In this document: piece by piece, positions 33,868 through 41,970 of the stretch | How the letters are laid out: the number at the start of each line of letters is the position of its first letter | How positions within the stretch are numbered: the first letter of the stretch is position 1 | NCBI GenBank assembly: GCA_016716365.1 | Contig: JADJWM010000018.1 | Span: 620,001-684,000 of the forward strand | From: Chloracidobacterium sp. | GTDB taxonomy: Bacteria; Acidobacteriota; Blastocatellia; Pyrinomonadales; Pyrinomonadaceae | Length of the DNA: 64,000 nucleotides | Reading direction: 5' to 3' | Program-made: the position numbers and the translations under genes | Notes under the pieces: generated by a model | Told to the model about the DNA's origin: nothing | The model's input: the letters and a program-made list of their open reading frames with translations, nothing else | The model's database searches: none

Positions 33868-34545
33868 ATGGAGACCATTCTAAAGACCGAGGACCTGAAG
33901 AAATCGTACAGGATCGGCAAAATGGCGGTTCCCGCACTTCGCGGTGTGTCGCTCGAGATAAAAAAGGGCGAATTTGTCGCGATAATGGGCCCGTCGGGCT
34001 GCGGCAAATCGACGCTGCTTCACCTGCTTGGCGGCCTGCTTTCGCCCACAAGCGGCACGATCATCATCGACGGCGAGGACATTTCGTCAGTTTCCGACGC
34101 CCGGCGGACGGACATCCGACGCCGCAAGATCGGCTTTGTTTTCCAACGCTTCAACCTTTTCCCGACCTTGACGGCAGAGGGCAACCTAAAGCTTGCCGAA
34201 AGGATCCATTCCGGCAACGGCGGCGGGAGCCATGCAAATCGACGCGAGGTGTTGCGGCTTCTGAAACTGGAAGATAAAATGCATCACAAACCGCTTGAGA
34301 TGTCGGGCGGCGAGCAGCAGCGGGTCGCTCTTGCGAGGGCGGTGATCAACAATCCGGCGATAATCCTCGCGGATGAGCCGACCGGCAATCTGGACAGCGA
34401 GAATTCACAGATCGTGCTCGAAATGTTTCGTAAGCTGAACTCGGAATTCGGCCAAACGATCATAATGATCACGCACAACCCCGAGGCGGCGGCATTTTGC
34501 TCGCGGACGATCAACATGCGCGACGGGCACATCGTCGAGTCCTAG
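33868..34545 (+). CDS. ABC transporter ATP-binding protein, LolD/MacB type
   Basis: The 225-residue protein is a complete ABC ATPase: Walker A 'GPSGCGKST' (about 44-52), Q-loop 'FVFQRFNLFPTLTAEGNLKL', signature 'MSGGEQQRVALARA' (about 148), Walker B 'IILADEPTGNLDS' and H-loop 'MITHNPEAA'. 'EPTGNLDS' and the short length are typical of the LolD/MacB/FtsE group, which works with FtsX-like permeases. No such permease is encoded next to it. It starts 9 bp after the lipoprotein gene. Confidence 0.9.
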   Translation: METILKTEDLKKSYRIGKMAVPALRGVSLEIKKGEFVAIMGPSGCGKSTLLHLLGGLLSPTSGTIIIDGEDISSVSDARRTDIRRRKIGFVFQRFNLFPTLTAEGNLKLAERIHSGNGGGSHANRREVLRLLKLEDKMHHKPLEMSGGEQQRVALARAVINNPAIILADEPTGNLDSENSQIVLEMFRKLNSEFGQTIIMITHNPEAAAFCSRTINMRDGHIVES

Positions 34546-34548
34546 AAA

Positions 34549-34851
34549 ATGGACCTTCTGAAGAAATTCATACTTTGGAGCTACAGCCGCGAAACCTCCG
34601 TTTACGTCATCTTTTGTCTTCTTATTGTCGCGTTCATTTTCCTGACGCCGAAGACCTGGTTCGACAAGAGAGAACCGGCGGCAACCCGGACATCTCGTTT
34701 GATCGTCAAAGAAAGAGATTTTTCCCCTGACCGGGCCGTGCTTGAGTCGCGTGTCCGCGAAATGAGCGGCCTCAAAGATGCCGAGATCCTCGAGACTAGG
34801 GAAAAACGGTCCGATTCCGGAGAAGTTTATTACGAGATCGACATCAAATGA
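34549..34851 (+). CDS. Small one-helix membrane protein, unknown
   Basis: The 100-residue product has a basic N-terminus, one membrane helix (about 17-35) and a soluble, charged C-terminal part ('LESRVREMSGLKDAEILETREKRSDSGEVYYEIDIK'). I do not recognise it. It begins 3 bp after the LolD-type ATPase and is surely co-transcribed. It is too short to be the missing permease. Confidence 0.6.
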   Translation: MDLLKKFILWSYSRETSVYVIFCLLIVAFIFLTPKTWFDKREPAATRTSRLIVKERDFSPDRAVLESRVREMSGLKDAEILETREKRSDSGEVYYEIDIK

Positions 34852-34926
34852 TCGCGCCGGCAGGCAGCGTACTGGACAAACGATTGCGGCCACTCTGTCC
34901 CGACGTTTATAAATTCATCATTTTTT

Positions 34927-35637
34927 ATGAAAGTTCTTATTCCTAAGCTATTTACGATGGCCGTCTTTGCAGCGGCTTTTATTACTTTGGGCGTTGCCGA
35001 TTCTTACGGCCAGGTAAACCGCATCCGCGAGATCAAGAGCCGGATGGACGAACATAACAAGAATCTGACCACTTTGCGGGCTCGTGTCACGATGGTCAAA
35101 AGGAACAATCAACTCAACGATAGCGAAACGACCATCGGCACCGCCATTTACGCTAAAAGGCCCGGCAAGGACGCGCTCGTCCGGATAGACTGGGAGCGGC
35201 CCGAAGAGTCTCTGGCGGTGATCGACGGGCAGTACACGATGTTTCGCCCGCGGCTGCAGGTCGCATACAAGGGTTCAGTCAAGGACGCCACGAAACCGAA
35301 GGGCGATAAGACGACAAGCAATTCCGCCTTGGCGTTCATGAATATGTCAAAGGCCCAACTCGACGCGAATTACGAGGTCGCATTGCTAGCGGAGAATGTC
35401 CGCTTGAGCAGCGGCGTCGTCACGTTCCACCTTCAGCTAACCCCAAAGGCTCGAACGAGCTACAAGTCGGCGGAGTTGTGGGTCGATAAGGACGGAATGC
35501 CGCAGCAGACCAAGATCATCGAGCACAATAACGATTCAACCACCGTGCTTCTCACGAACCTGGAAAAGAACGTCAGCTTGAAGAAATCGAACTTCGAGCT
35601 CTCGCTTCCGAGAGGAACCAAGATCCAGAAGAGCTAG
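34927..35637 (+). CDS. LolA-like outer-membrane lipoprotein carrier protein
   Basis: The 236-residue protein has a signal peptide (PKLFTMAVFAAAFITLGVADSYG) and the LolA layout: 'TTLRARVTMVKRNNQLNDSETTIGTAIYAKRPGKDALVRIDWERPEESLAVIDG' followed by 'LTPKARTSYKSAELWVDKDGMPQQTKIIEHNNDSTTVLLTNLEKN', the usual half-open barrel ending. It should carry lipoproteins through the periplasm. Together with the LolA-fold lipoprotein and the LolD-type ATPase it forms a Lol-like set. A terminator lies 30 bp downstream. Confidence 0.78.
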   Translation: MKVLIPKLFTMAVFAAAFITLGVADSYGQVNRIREIKSRMDEHNKNLTTLRARVTMVKRNNQLNDSETTIGTAIYAKRPGKDALVRIDWERPEESLAVIDGQYTMFRPRLQVAYKGSVKDATKPKGDKTTSNSALAFMNMSKAQLDANYEVALLAENVRLSSGVVTFHLQLTPKARTSYKSAELWVDKDGMPQQTKIIEHNNDSTTVLLTNLEKNVSLKKSNFELSLPRGTKIQKS

Positions 35638-35666
35638 CGTCAGAACTGAGTGAGCAGAAAGCTGCG

Positions 35667-35700
35667 GGCCCCGGGCGCAAAAGCCGGGGCCTTTCTGGTT
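35667..35700 (+). terminator. Intrinsic terminator after LolA-like gene
   Basis: GGCCCCGG (35667-35674) and CCGGGGCC (35684-35691) are perfect 8-bp arms with a 9-nt loop, followed by TTTCTGGTTATTT. It closes the Lol-like gene set and precedes the radical SAM gene by 85 bp. Confidence 0.8.
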
Positions 35701-35784
35701 ATTTGAATTGCCTGTGAGCAATACCTATACTTATTTATTTAGTTTTCGAAGGGCCTGAAGCCTTGGCGACCGATCGACCGAATA

Positions 35785-36810
35785 ATGCCGAAAGCAAGCA
35801 GCTTTTCAAGATTCACCCGAGGCGTAAGGCACACCGTGCGTGCTTTTGCCTCGACAAAGCATCCCGTTTTGGTGCACATCGTGCCGATGCGGCGGTGCAA
35901 CTTGTCGTGCACGTATTGCAATGAGTTCGACAAAACGTCCGATCCGGTGCCGATCGACGTGATGCTCGAACGGATAGACAAGCTTGCCGAATTCGGGTCG
36001 TCGGTCATAACCATCTCCGGCGGCGAACCGATGATGCACCCCGAGATCTACGACATCATCGCCCGGATCCGTCATCACGGGATGATCGCGGGGCTTATCT
36101 CGAACGGCTACTATTTTCAGGTCGAAAAGATCAAGAAACTCAACGAGGCGGGCCTCGATTACCTGCAGATCTCGATCGACAATGTGACCCCGGACGAAGT
36201 CTCGAAAAAGAGCCTTAAGGTGCTGGACGCAAAGCTCGTGAACCTTCGCGATCACGCGAAATTCAAGGTGAACATCAATTCTGTGGTCGGCGGCGGCGTG
36301 GCGAATCCGGATGAGGCGCTCCAGATCGCGAACCGTGCCCGTGAACTCGGCTTTTCGTCGACGGTCGGCGTCATTCATGACGAAATGGGCCTGAACAAGG
36401 GCCTGACCGACCGCGAGAAAGAGGTTTACCACGAAATTAAGTCGAAAGGTGCACGTTCCTACGCCCGCTGGAATTGGTTCCAGGACGATCTGGTCGAAGG
36501 TAAAGAATACGAATGGCGTTGCCGGGCCGGTGCACGCTACCTTTATATCGACGAGTTCGGGATGGTCAACTGGTGCTCGCAGCAGCGGGGAACCCCCGGT
36601 ATTCCCTTGCTCGAATACACCCGCGAGGACATGGACCGCGAGTACTGGACCGAAAAATGGTGCGCACCCACCTGCACGATCCAGTGCGTCCATCAGGTCG
36701 GCCACCTCGACGCATGGCGGGACCCGCAATTATCGTCTTCTGATTACAACAAACGCAAAGGGAAAGGCATCAAAAAAGAGACTATTACTCAGATCATAGG
36801 CGCGGAATAA
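35785..36810 (+). CDS. Radical SAM protein with SPASM-like C-terminus
   Basis: The 341-residue product has the radical SAM cluster motif C38-x3-C42-x2-C45 in 'PMRRCNLSCTYCNEF' and the SAM-binding 'ITISGGEPMMHPEI'. A C-terminal region holds further cysteines ('EWRCRAGARYLYIDEFGMVNWCSQQ' and 'KWCAPTCTIQCVHQ') that could hold one or two auxiliary Fe-S clusters, as in SPASM/twitch proteins. The substrate is unknown. No candidate precursor peptide is visible next to it, although the neighbouring genes are small and poorly characterised. Confidence 0.85.
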   Translation: MPKASSFSRFTRGVRHTVRAFASTKHPVLVHIVPMRRCNLSCTYCNEFDKTSDPVPIDVMLERIDKLAEFGSSVITISGGEPMMHPEIYDIIARIRHHGMIAGLISNGYYFQVEKIKKLNEAGLDYLQISIDNVTPDEVSKKSLKVLDAKLVNLRDHAKFKVNINSVVGGGVANPDEALQIANRARELGFSSTVGVIHDEMGLNKGLTDREKEVYHEIKSKGARSYARWNWFQDDLVEGKEYEWRCRAGARYLYIDEFGMVNWCSQQRGTPGIPLLEYTREDMDREYWTEKWCAPTCTIQCVHQVGHLDAWRDPQLSSSDYNKRKGKGIKKETITQIIGAE

Positions 36811-36862
36811 GCGGCCGATCGTGCGTTTAATGGTCTAAGATGGCGGTGGACGGACGGCTCCC

Positions 36863-37356
36863 ATGACCAACGAAGAACACAATCGATATATTGCCTGGGC
36901 ATTTCTGGCGCCAGGGCCTTTTCAAGCTCCTAATGACTGCTCATGGCCTTTGTTTTCATATATTGCATTTTTGCGTGGCGCGCGGTGACCTTCCGCCCGC
37001 ATTCCTTGCGTTCTTGTTTGGTTTTATCGGCCTCATTAACCTGCTGTTTCTTTCGCCTAACTTCATTTGTTGCGGCGTACGCAATGCTGAAAAAGAAGCC
37101 GTGGGCCCGAGTAGCCGCCATTGTTGCCGCTGCCCTTTCGGCGATGAATGTCCCAATTGGCACGGCCGCGACCGTTTATTCGCTTTGGTTCTTTTGCGGA
37201 GAGCAGTGGAAGGACGTCTATCCGGAAACTGCATCAGGTGTCCGTCGGGACCCTCTGAGCATCACTCCCGGCCGTGAGGATCGATGGGAGAGCGGCGTGG
37301 GTGAAGAAGAAGGGGCCAACATCTACCGCACGCCACCGCCGCCGGATTGGCGGTGA
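36863..37356 (+). pseudogene. Small membrane-protein gene with four frameshifts
   Basis: No single frame encodes a protein, but stitching the three plus frames gives a coherent family member: 'MTNEEHNRYIAWAFLA', 'LLMTA', 'MAFVFIYCIFAWRA', 'GDLPPAFLAFLFGFIGLINLLFLSP', 'SFVAAYAMLKKKPWARVAAIVAAALSAMNVPIGT'. This is a small membrane protein of about four helices that I associate with Blastocatellia. The frame changes lie near 36911, 36941, 36982 and 37063 (net +1, +1, -1, +1). The last frame is open from 36943 to the TGA at 37354-37356. Either the gene is decaying or the sequence has indel errors here. Confidence 0.6.
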
Positions 37357-37365
37357 TTCTCAATG

Positions 37366-37725
37366 TCAGCCGGGTTCTTCCTGGTACCAGTCCTCGTGCT
37401 TAGACCATCCCCAGCACGCGAGGCATGATGTCCATATCCATTGATGAAGGCATGTAGGACACTGCCCACCGGTCTCAAAGGTGTTCCAATCCGTGCCGCA
37501 GCCATTGTAGAAAAATTCCGGATGGTCGCAGTCCCAGCATGTCCAGCGACTCTCGCGATCTGGCTGCCATTTGCATATCGGACAGCGGACGCCCTTCAGC
37601 CTCCGGTCAATTTCGAGCCGATCCGAGATACCGCGCACCGGTTCTCCGACGGGAACGGACTTTTTGAATTCAAGCATCAAGATCCCGCTGAACGAAGCTA
37701 TCGAAATTGAATACGGCAGGAGCAT
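37366..37725 (-). CDS. Zinc-ribbon protein with four CxxC pairs, unknown
   Basis: The 119-residue protein contains four CxxC pairs, C48/C51 (CPIC), C63/C66 (CWDC), C89/C92 (CPTC) and C101/C104 (CLAC), plus Cys76. Each lies in a Trp-rich context such as 'RWTCWDCDHPEFFYNGCGTDWNTF' and 'QWIWTSCLACWGWSKHEDWY'. Two zinc-ribbon modules would explain this. I do not know a function. A second start at Met17 (37677) is possible. It converges with the frameshifted gene, and its stop lies 9 bp from the end of that gene. Confidence 0.65.
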   Translation of the reverse strand: MLLPYSISIASFSGILMLEFKKSVPVGEPVRGISDRLEIDRRLKGVRCPICKWQPDRESRWTCWDCDHPEFFYNGCGTDWNTFETGGQCPTCLHQWIWTSCLACWGWSKHEDWYQEEPG

Positions 37726-37771
37726 AGGCTAGTATTCCCCATCGGGAACGAAATTGAAACCGGACGTGCCG

Positions 37772-38359
37772 ATGCTGAATATGGATGACGAAAAACTATT
37801 TATCCCGCTGCTCCTCGGAACCAACAGAAAAAGCCGCGAAAGCGAGGCGGCCGCCCGCTGGGTCTTTGAAAAAATGCGCGAGGACGGCCGGATCGAGCCC
37901 GTCTTTTTCGACGCCCGCGATTTCGACCTTCCGCAGGACGATTACGGGCCCAATATAAAAGACGCGTTTCCCGAGTGGCGCGACGCCATCATCAAATCCG
38001 ACGGGCTCGTTATTGTTACGCCCGAATATAACCACGGTTATCCCGGAGTGCTCAAGAGCGTGCTCGACCTACTGCTTCGCGAATACGTCCACAAGGCGGT
38101 AGCCCTGGTTGGCGTGTCGAAGGGCCCCTGGGGCGGTACGCGGGTCATTGAAGCTTGCGTACCGATTGTCCGCGAACTCGGACTGGCCGTCACGTTTACT
38201 GACCTTCATTTCCCGCGGATCACTGAGAAGTTCGACGATGAGGGCAGGCTTCTTGATGAAGCCTATGAAAAGCGGGTCGAAAGTTTCCTTGAAGAACTTG
38301 TCTGGATGGCGTCTGCCTTGAGGTGGGGCCGCAAGAACCTGGAATCACGCTATCACTGA
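37772..38359 (+). CDS. NAD(P)H-dependent FMN reductase
   Basis: The 195-residue product is a flavodoxin-fold reductase. 'LLLGTNRKSRESEAAARWV' is the FMN phosphate loop and 'LVIVTPEYNHGYPGVLKSVLDLL' the isoalloxazine-binding motif of the SsuE/ChrR/YieF group. It should reduce FMN, quinones or similar acceptors with NAD(P)H. Starts at TTG 37754, ATG 37772 or ATG 37781 are possible; 37772 is a compromise. Its end converges with a large minus-strand hydrolase gene. Confidence 0.83.
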   Translation: MLNMDDEKLFIPLLLGTNRKSRESEAAARWVFEKMREDGRIEPVFFDARDFDLPQDDYGPNIKDAFPEWRDAIIKSDGLVIVTPEYNHGYPGVLKSVLDLLLREYVHKAVALVGVSKGPWGGTRVIEACVPIVRELGLAVTFTDLHFPRITEKFDDEGRLLDEAYEKRVESFLEELVWMASALRWGRKNLESRYH

Positions 38360-38390
38360 CCGGCGCGGGTTGCCGGCTTTCGTTTCAAAC
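38360..38390 (+). terminator. Weak intrinsic terminator after FMN reductase
   Basis: CCGGC (38360-38364) and GCCGG (38372-38376) form a 5-bp stem with a 7-nt loop, followed by CTTTCGTTT. The stem is short, so it is only a candidate. Confidence 0.35.
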
Positions 38391-38393
38391 ATC

Positions 38394-40415
38394 CTAATCC
38401 AAAAGCCCACCGAGTTCGGTCCAGTCCTCGCCGCCCGAATGAGCCAGCGAACCTCCAGCAGTTTTCATGAAGGCGCCGAGTGGCGACGCCGTGGGGGCAC
38501 CAATTCCATCGATATGATGGTGAGTCAGGGACCAAGTCTCGTCATAGGTGAACTGGAGGATCCCGCCGCCTGCCGAACGCGCATAGACGTTCAGCACACC
38601 GCCTACAACCGCTGCGGAAGGGCTTCCCTCGATCCTCGACTCGCCGAACGCCCATCCGAGCGAGGCCCAGGTACCCCAAGTACCTCGGCGTCCCGGGGTT
38701 CGCCGGACTTCCCATAAATATCCGTCGTGTCCGCGGACAAAGGCTCGATAACTGCCATCAGGCATCCGGACGGCCGTCGGAATATCAGTCATCCGGCCTC
38801 CAACTTCGAAGATCTCCCAAGGCTCTGCACCAAGCTTTCGTGCGTGATAGAGCCGCCGGTTCCAGCTTCGATAGAAGAGGTCAAGCTGATCATTCTCCGA
38901 AGCGATCAGGGTCGGCTGCCCGAGGCCCTTGACGTCAGTGCTGACAACCTCCTTGGTATTCTCCGCCCCTTCCTGCCGAATGTGGTAGAAGAAGTAATCG
39001 TTGCCGAGGACGACGACGTCATAGCTTCCTTGTTTGCGCGTGACCGCCGCCGGGTCCGAGATCACATCGTCCGCGAGCACACGCGGCCGCGACCAGATCG
39101 CCGGCGGCCTTGATACGTGGACCAGTTGGTTCGCAGCAGTCCGGAAGAACATGTCGATAATGCTGGTGCCGCGCAAAATTGCCGGTGTGCCGGTCATCGT
39201 GGGCAGCTTGCCGAAGCTCCAAAGCCCGTTCAAAAATACGGCGGGTGCCCCATCCAACCCGCGAGCCGCGGCCTCGTCGCCCGTCGACGTCGAGACGTAA
39301 CGCCTACTCTTATTTAGCTCAGGCAGGATCGTGTCGTAGATCGCATCCCAGGTCACGTTGTGCCCCGGCGCCGCCTCATCCACTTCGACAGCGAAAAGGT
39401 CCTTGTTGCCCAGTCCGATCAGCGTCTCCCTTACCTTCAGCTCATATTCCCGGATGGCCTCGTCGTAGGTCAGGCCTCCGGCGAGTTCGGGATGATGGAA
39501 CAGTTCGCTAAAGCAGCACCAGTCGTGGCGATTGAGTACTTGGATCTGCTTTCGGCCGGGCCCGTTCGACGCCATCACGTAAAGATCAGGGTACCCGGCG
39601 ATCGAATAGAAGCCCGGAATCGTCTGTTCGGCGTCGCCGATCTCGGCGCCGACCCGAAGATACAAGGGTATCGAACCGGCGATCGAGATGCTGGACCGGA
39701 TGCGTTCGTCGATCGCCGAGTAAACGGTCGTTGTCCAGCCTCCGCCAGAAAAACCGACCATGCTGAATTCAGTGTAGAAAGGAAAGTCGTCCGAATGCGG
39801 ACGGGCACCCATATAGTTCAGGTAGATGGCGATCGGTTCCAGGAAATACTTTAGCGGGCTGCCTTTCGCAGGCTTTAGGTCCGGGCTTTCAAAAAACTCG
39901 TTGTGAGCCTCGAGCCCTCCGTCGTCCGAGACCTCGATCGACGTTAGGAACTGGGCGTTTCGCGGCATATAGACCGCCAGCACCGAGTAACCATCGCCGA
40001 GAAGCCCTTCGATCGTCCGACGCATTCCGTAACCGACATCGGCCGGTAACTCGCTGTCGTCAAAGGTCGGAATATGGCCGAGATGGAGAACAACGAGCCG
40101 ACCGTTCGAAATCTGAGGGATGAAGTGATGGGCGTAGCTGCTTACGCCGGCCTCCATCGATACCTTCAGCGTGTCAACGCGATGGAGGTCCGAAAGTCCC
40201 GGTATCGGGCTCAGATCGCCCTTGACCAGAACCTCAGGCATACGTCGAGCGGGGAGCCCGGTACCGCCCCAAACAAATTCGATCAGTTCCTGCCGCTTTT
40301 TTTGAACATCGGCCTGTGAATTGATGGTGATATTACGGTCGTCGACCAGGACCTGGCCGGCGGCAGGGAGTACGAAAATGGTCAACAACGTCAATGGGAG
40401 CAAAAGCTTTCGCAT
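38394..40415 (-). CDS. Secreted alpha/beta-hydrolase fused to lectin-like beta-propeller
   Basis: The 673-residue protein has a signal peptide (LLLPLTLLTIFVLPAAG). Residues about 40-400 form an alpha/beta-hydrolase-like domain with the nucleophile elbow 'VGFSGGGWTT' (Ser223) and a possible catalytic His in 'EAAPGHNVTW'. From about 415 come at least four repeats of the PLL-lectin type ('...DVVVLGNDYFFYHIRQEG', 'QLDLFYRSWNRRLYHARKL', 'SYRAFVRGHDGYLWEVRRT', 'VLNVYARSAGGGILQFTYD'), which should fold as a propeller that binds sugars. The likely role is an exported esterase or peptidase aimed at a glycan. It follows pyk at 61 bp. Confidence 0.7.
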   Translation of the reverse strand: MRKLLLPLTLLTIFVLPAAGQVLVDDRNITINSQADVQKKRQELIEFVWGGTGLPARRMPEVLVKGDLSPIPGLSDLHRVDTLKVSMEAGVSSYAHHFIPQISNGRLVVLHLGHIPTFDDSELPADVGYGMRRTIEGLLGDGYSVLAVYMPRNAQFLTSIEVSDDGGLEAHNEFFESPDLKPAKGSPLKYFLEPIAIYLNYMGARPHSDDFPFYTEFSMVGFSGGGWTTTVYSAIDERIRSSISIAGSIPLYLRVGAEIGDAEQTIPGFYSIAGYPDLYVMASNGPGRKQIQVLNRHDWCCFSELFHHPELAGGLTYDEAIREYELKVRETLIGLGNKDLFAVEVDEAAPGHNVTWDAIYDTILPELNKSRRYVSTSTGDEAAARGLDGAPAVFLNGLWSFGKLPTMTGTPAILRGTSIIDMFFRTAANQLVHVSRPPAIWSRPRVLADDVISDPAAVTRKQGSYDVVVLGNDYFFYHIRQEGAENTKEVVSTDVKGLGQPTLIASENDQLDLFYRSWNRRLYHARKLGAEPWEIFEVGGRMTDIPTAVRMPDGSYRAFVRGHDGYLWEVRRTPGRRGTWGTWASLGWAFGESRIEGSPSAAVVGGVLNVYARSAGGGILQFTYDETWSLTHHHIDGIGAPTASPLGAFMKTAGGSLAHSGGEDWTELGGLLD

Positions 40416-40476
40416 AACTCTCTGGCTTCCACAAGGTAGATCCGGAAGCGTAAATACAGAAGGCCCTTTGAGAAGC

Positions 40477-41925
40477 TTATTTTTTGGGGATCTCTTCTCC
40501 GATAGTCCAAACGATCACGGAACTCGACAGTCCCAGCCCTGAGAGCCGCCCCGCCATCATGATTATCGTCTCGCCAGATTGTACCACACCTCCTTTCAGA
40601 AGCGTCTTCTCTCCTTCGCGGAGCATTTGCTTCGTCGATCCGCCGTATTCATGCATGTAGGGGTCAACGCCCCAGATCAAGGCCAACTGATTACACGCGT
40701 CGCGAGAGCTTGTCAGGCCGAAGGTCAGGAGCCCCGACCGAACGCTTGAGAGCCGGCGGGCCATTAGGCCGGATTCGGTGAAAACGGCGACCTTTTCCGT
40801 CATTATCTCTTTCGCGGCCAAAGCGGCCGCCTTGCAGAGGGCCTGGCTTGTCCTTCCCGTCGGCGGGAGCGAAAATTTCACGGGTCTTCTCAACTGGGCG
40901 GGCTTTACTGTTTCGGCTGCCTCGATGATCCGCGCCATCGTCCCGATCGCCTCCAACGGGTAGCTTCCGGTCGCCGTTTCGGCTGAAAGCATAACCGCGT
41001 CGCTCCCGTCCCATACAGCATTCGCGATGTCGGAAGCCTCGGCACGCGTTGGGCTCGGGCTGTCGATCATCGACTGAAGCATCTGGGTAGCGGTTATAAC
41101 GAACTTATCGTTTGCGATCGCCTTCTCAATGATCTGTTTTTGATAGATCGGGACGAGTTCGACGCTGGTTTCGACGCCGAGATCCCCGCGGGCCACCATT
41201 ACGCCGTCGGTAGCCTCGACTATCTCGTCCAGGTTCTTGATGGCCTCGGCCATCTCGATCTTGGCGACGAGGAGCGCCCGGCCCGTCGGACGCGTATTCA
41301 TTTTCTGGATCAGGTCTTTCACCTGATGGCAGTCCGCCGCCTGCCTGACAAAAGATAGGGCGACGTAATCGACGTTCTGTCCCATTGCCCATTCGAGATC
41401 GGCGTGGTCCTTCTCAGTCATCGAAGGGATGGGAAGCTTCGTATCCGGAAGATTGATGCCTTTTCGTTCGTTGAGCCAGCCTCCGACCACGACCTTTGCG
41501 ATGACGTCGGTCTCATTCGTAGCCTCGACCCGGAGTTCGATCGAGCCGTCGTCGATGAGGATGCGGGTGCCGGGGCCCACCGCTGAGGGGAGCTCGCTGA
41601 AGTTTGTCGATACCTCGGCCGCATCGCCTTCGATGTCGCGGGTCGTGATGATGAATGATGCACCGGGCTTCAGCTCAACCGGAGCATGACCTTTCAGGTT
41701 GCGGGTCCTGATCTTGGGGCCGGCCAGGTCCACAAGGATCGAGAGGGCCCGTTTCTTTTTAGCGGCGGCCGCCCTCGCATTCGCGATCGCTTCCAAATGC
41801 TCTTGGCGGCTGCCGTGAGACATGTTGATCCGCACGGCGCTGATGCCCGCGTCGAGCATGGCCTCGATCTGCGGCTGCGTTCTTGAAGCGGGGCCCAGGG
41901 TCGCCAGGATCTTGGCTTTTCGCAT
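40477..41925 (-). CDS. pyk: Pyruvate kinase
   Basis: The 482-residue protein is full length. It begins 'RKAKILATLGPASRTQPQIEAMLDAG', with 'VRINMSHGS' and the signature 'LLVAKIEMAEAIKNLDEIVEATDGVMVARGDLGVE' (catalytic Lys and metal-binding Glu/Asp). 'SAETATGSYPLEAI' and a C-terminal allosteric-type domain follow. It converts PEP and ADP to pyruvate and ATP. It is the last gene of a minus-strand group with TlpA, NUDIX and GH15, 45 bp after GH15. Confidence 0.95.
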   Translation of the reverse strand: MRKAKILATLGPASRTQPQIEAMLDAGISAVRINMSHGSRQEHLEAIANARAAAAKKKRALSILVDLAGPKIRTRNLKGHAPVELKPGASFIITTRDIEGDAAEVSTNFSELPSAVGPGTRILIDDGSIELRVEATNETDVIAKVVVGGWLNERKGINLPDTKLPIPSMTEKDHADLEWAMGQNVDYVALSFVRQAADCHQVKDLIQKMNTRPTGRALLVAKIEMAEAIKNLDEIVEATDGVMVARGDLGVETSVELVPIYQKQIIEKAIANDKFVITATQMLQSMIDSPSPTRAEASDIANAVWDGSDAVMLSAETATGSYPLEAIGTMARIIEAAETVKPAQLRRPVKFSLPPTGRTSQALCKAAALAAKEIMTEKVAVFTESGLMARRLSSVRSGLLTFGLTSSRDACNQLALIWGVDPYMHEYGGSTKQMLREGEKTLLKGGVVQSGETIIMMAGRLSGLGLSSSVIVWTIGEEIPKK

Positions 41926-41970
41926 AAACTGTCTCTCTTTCCGATGTTGTGCTCTTTAAGACCACCCAAA

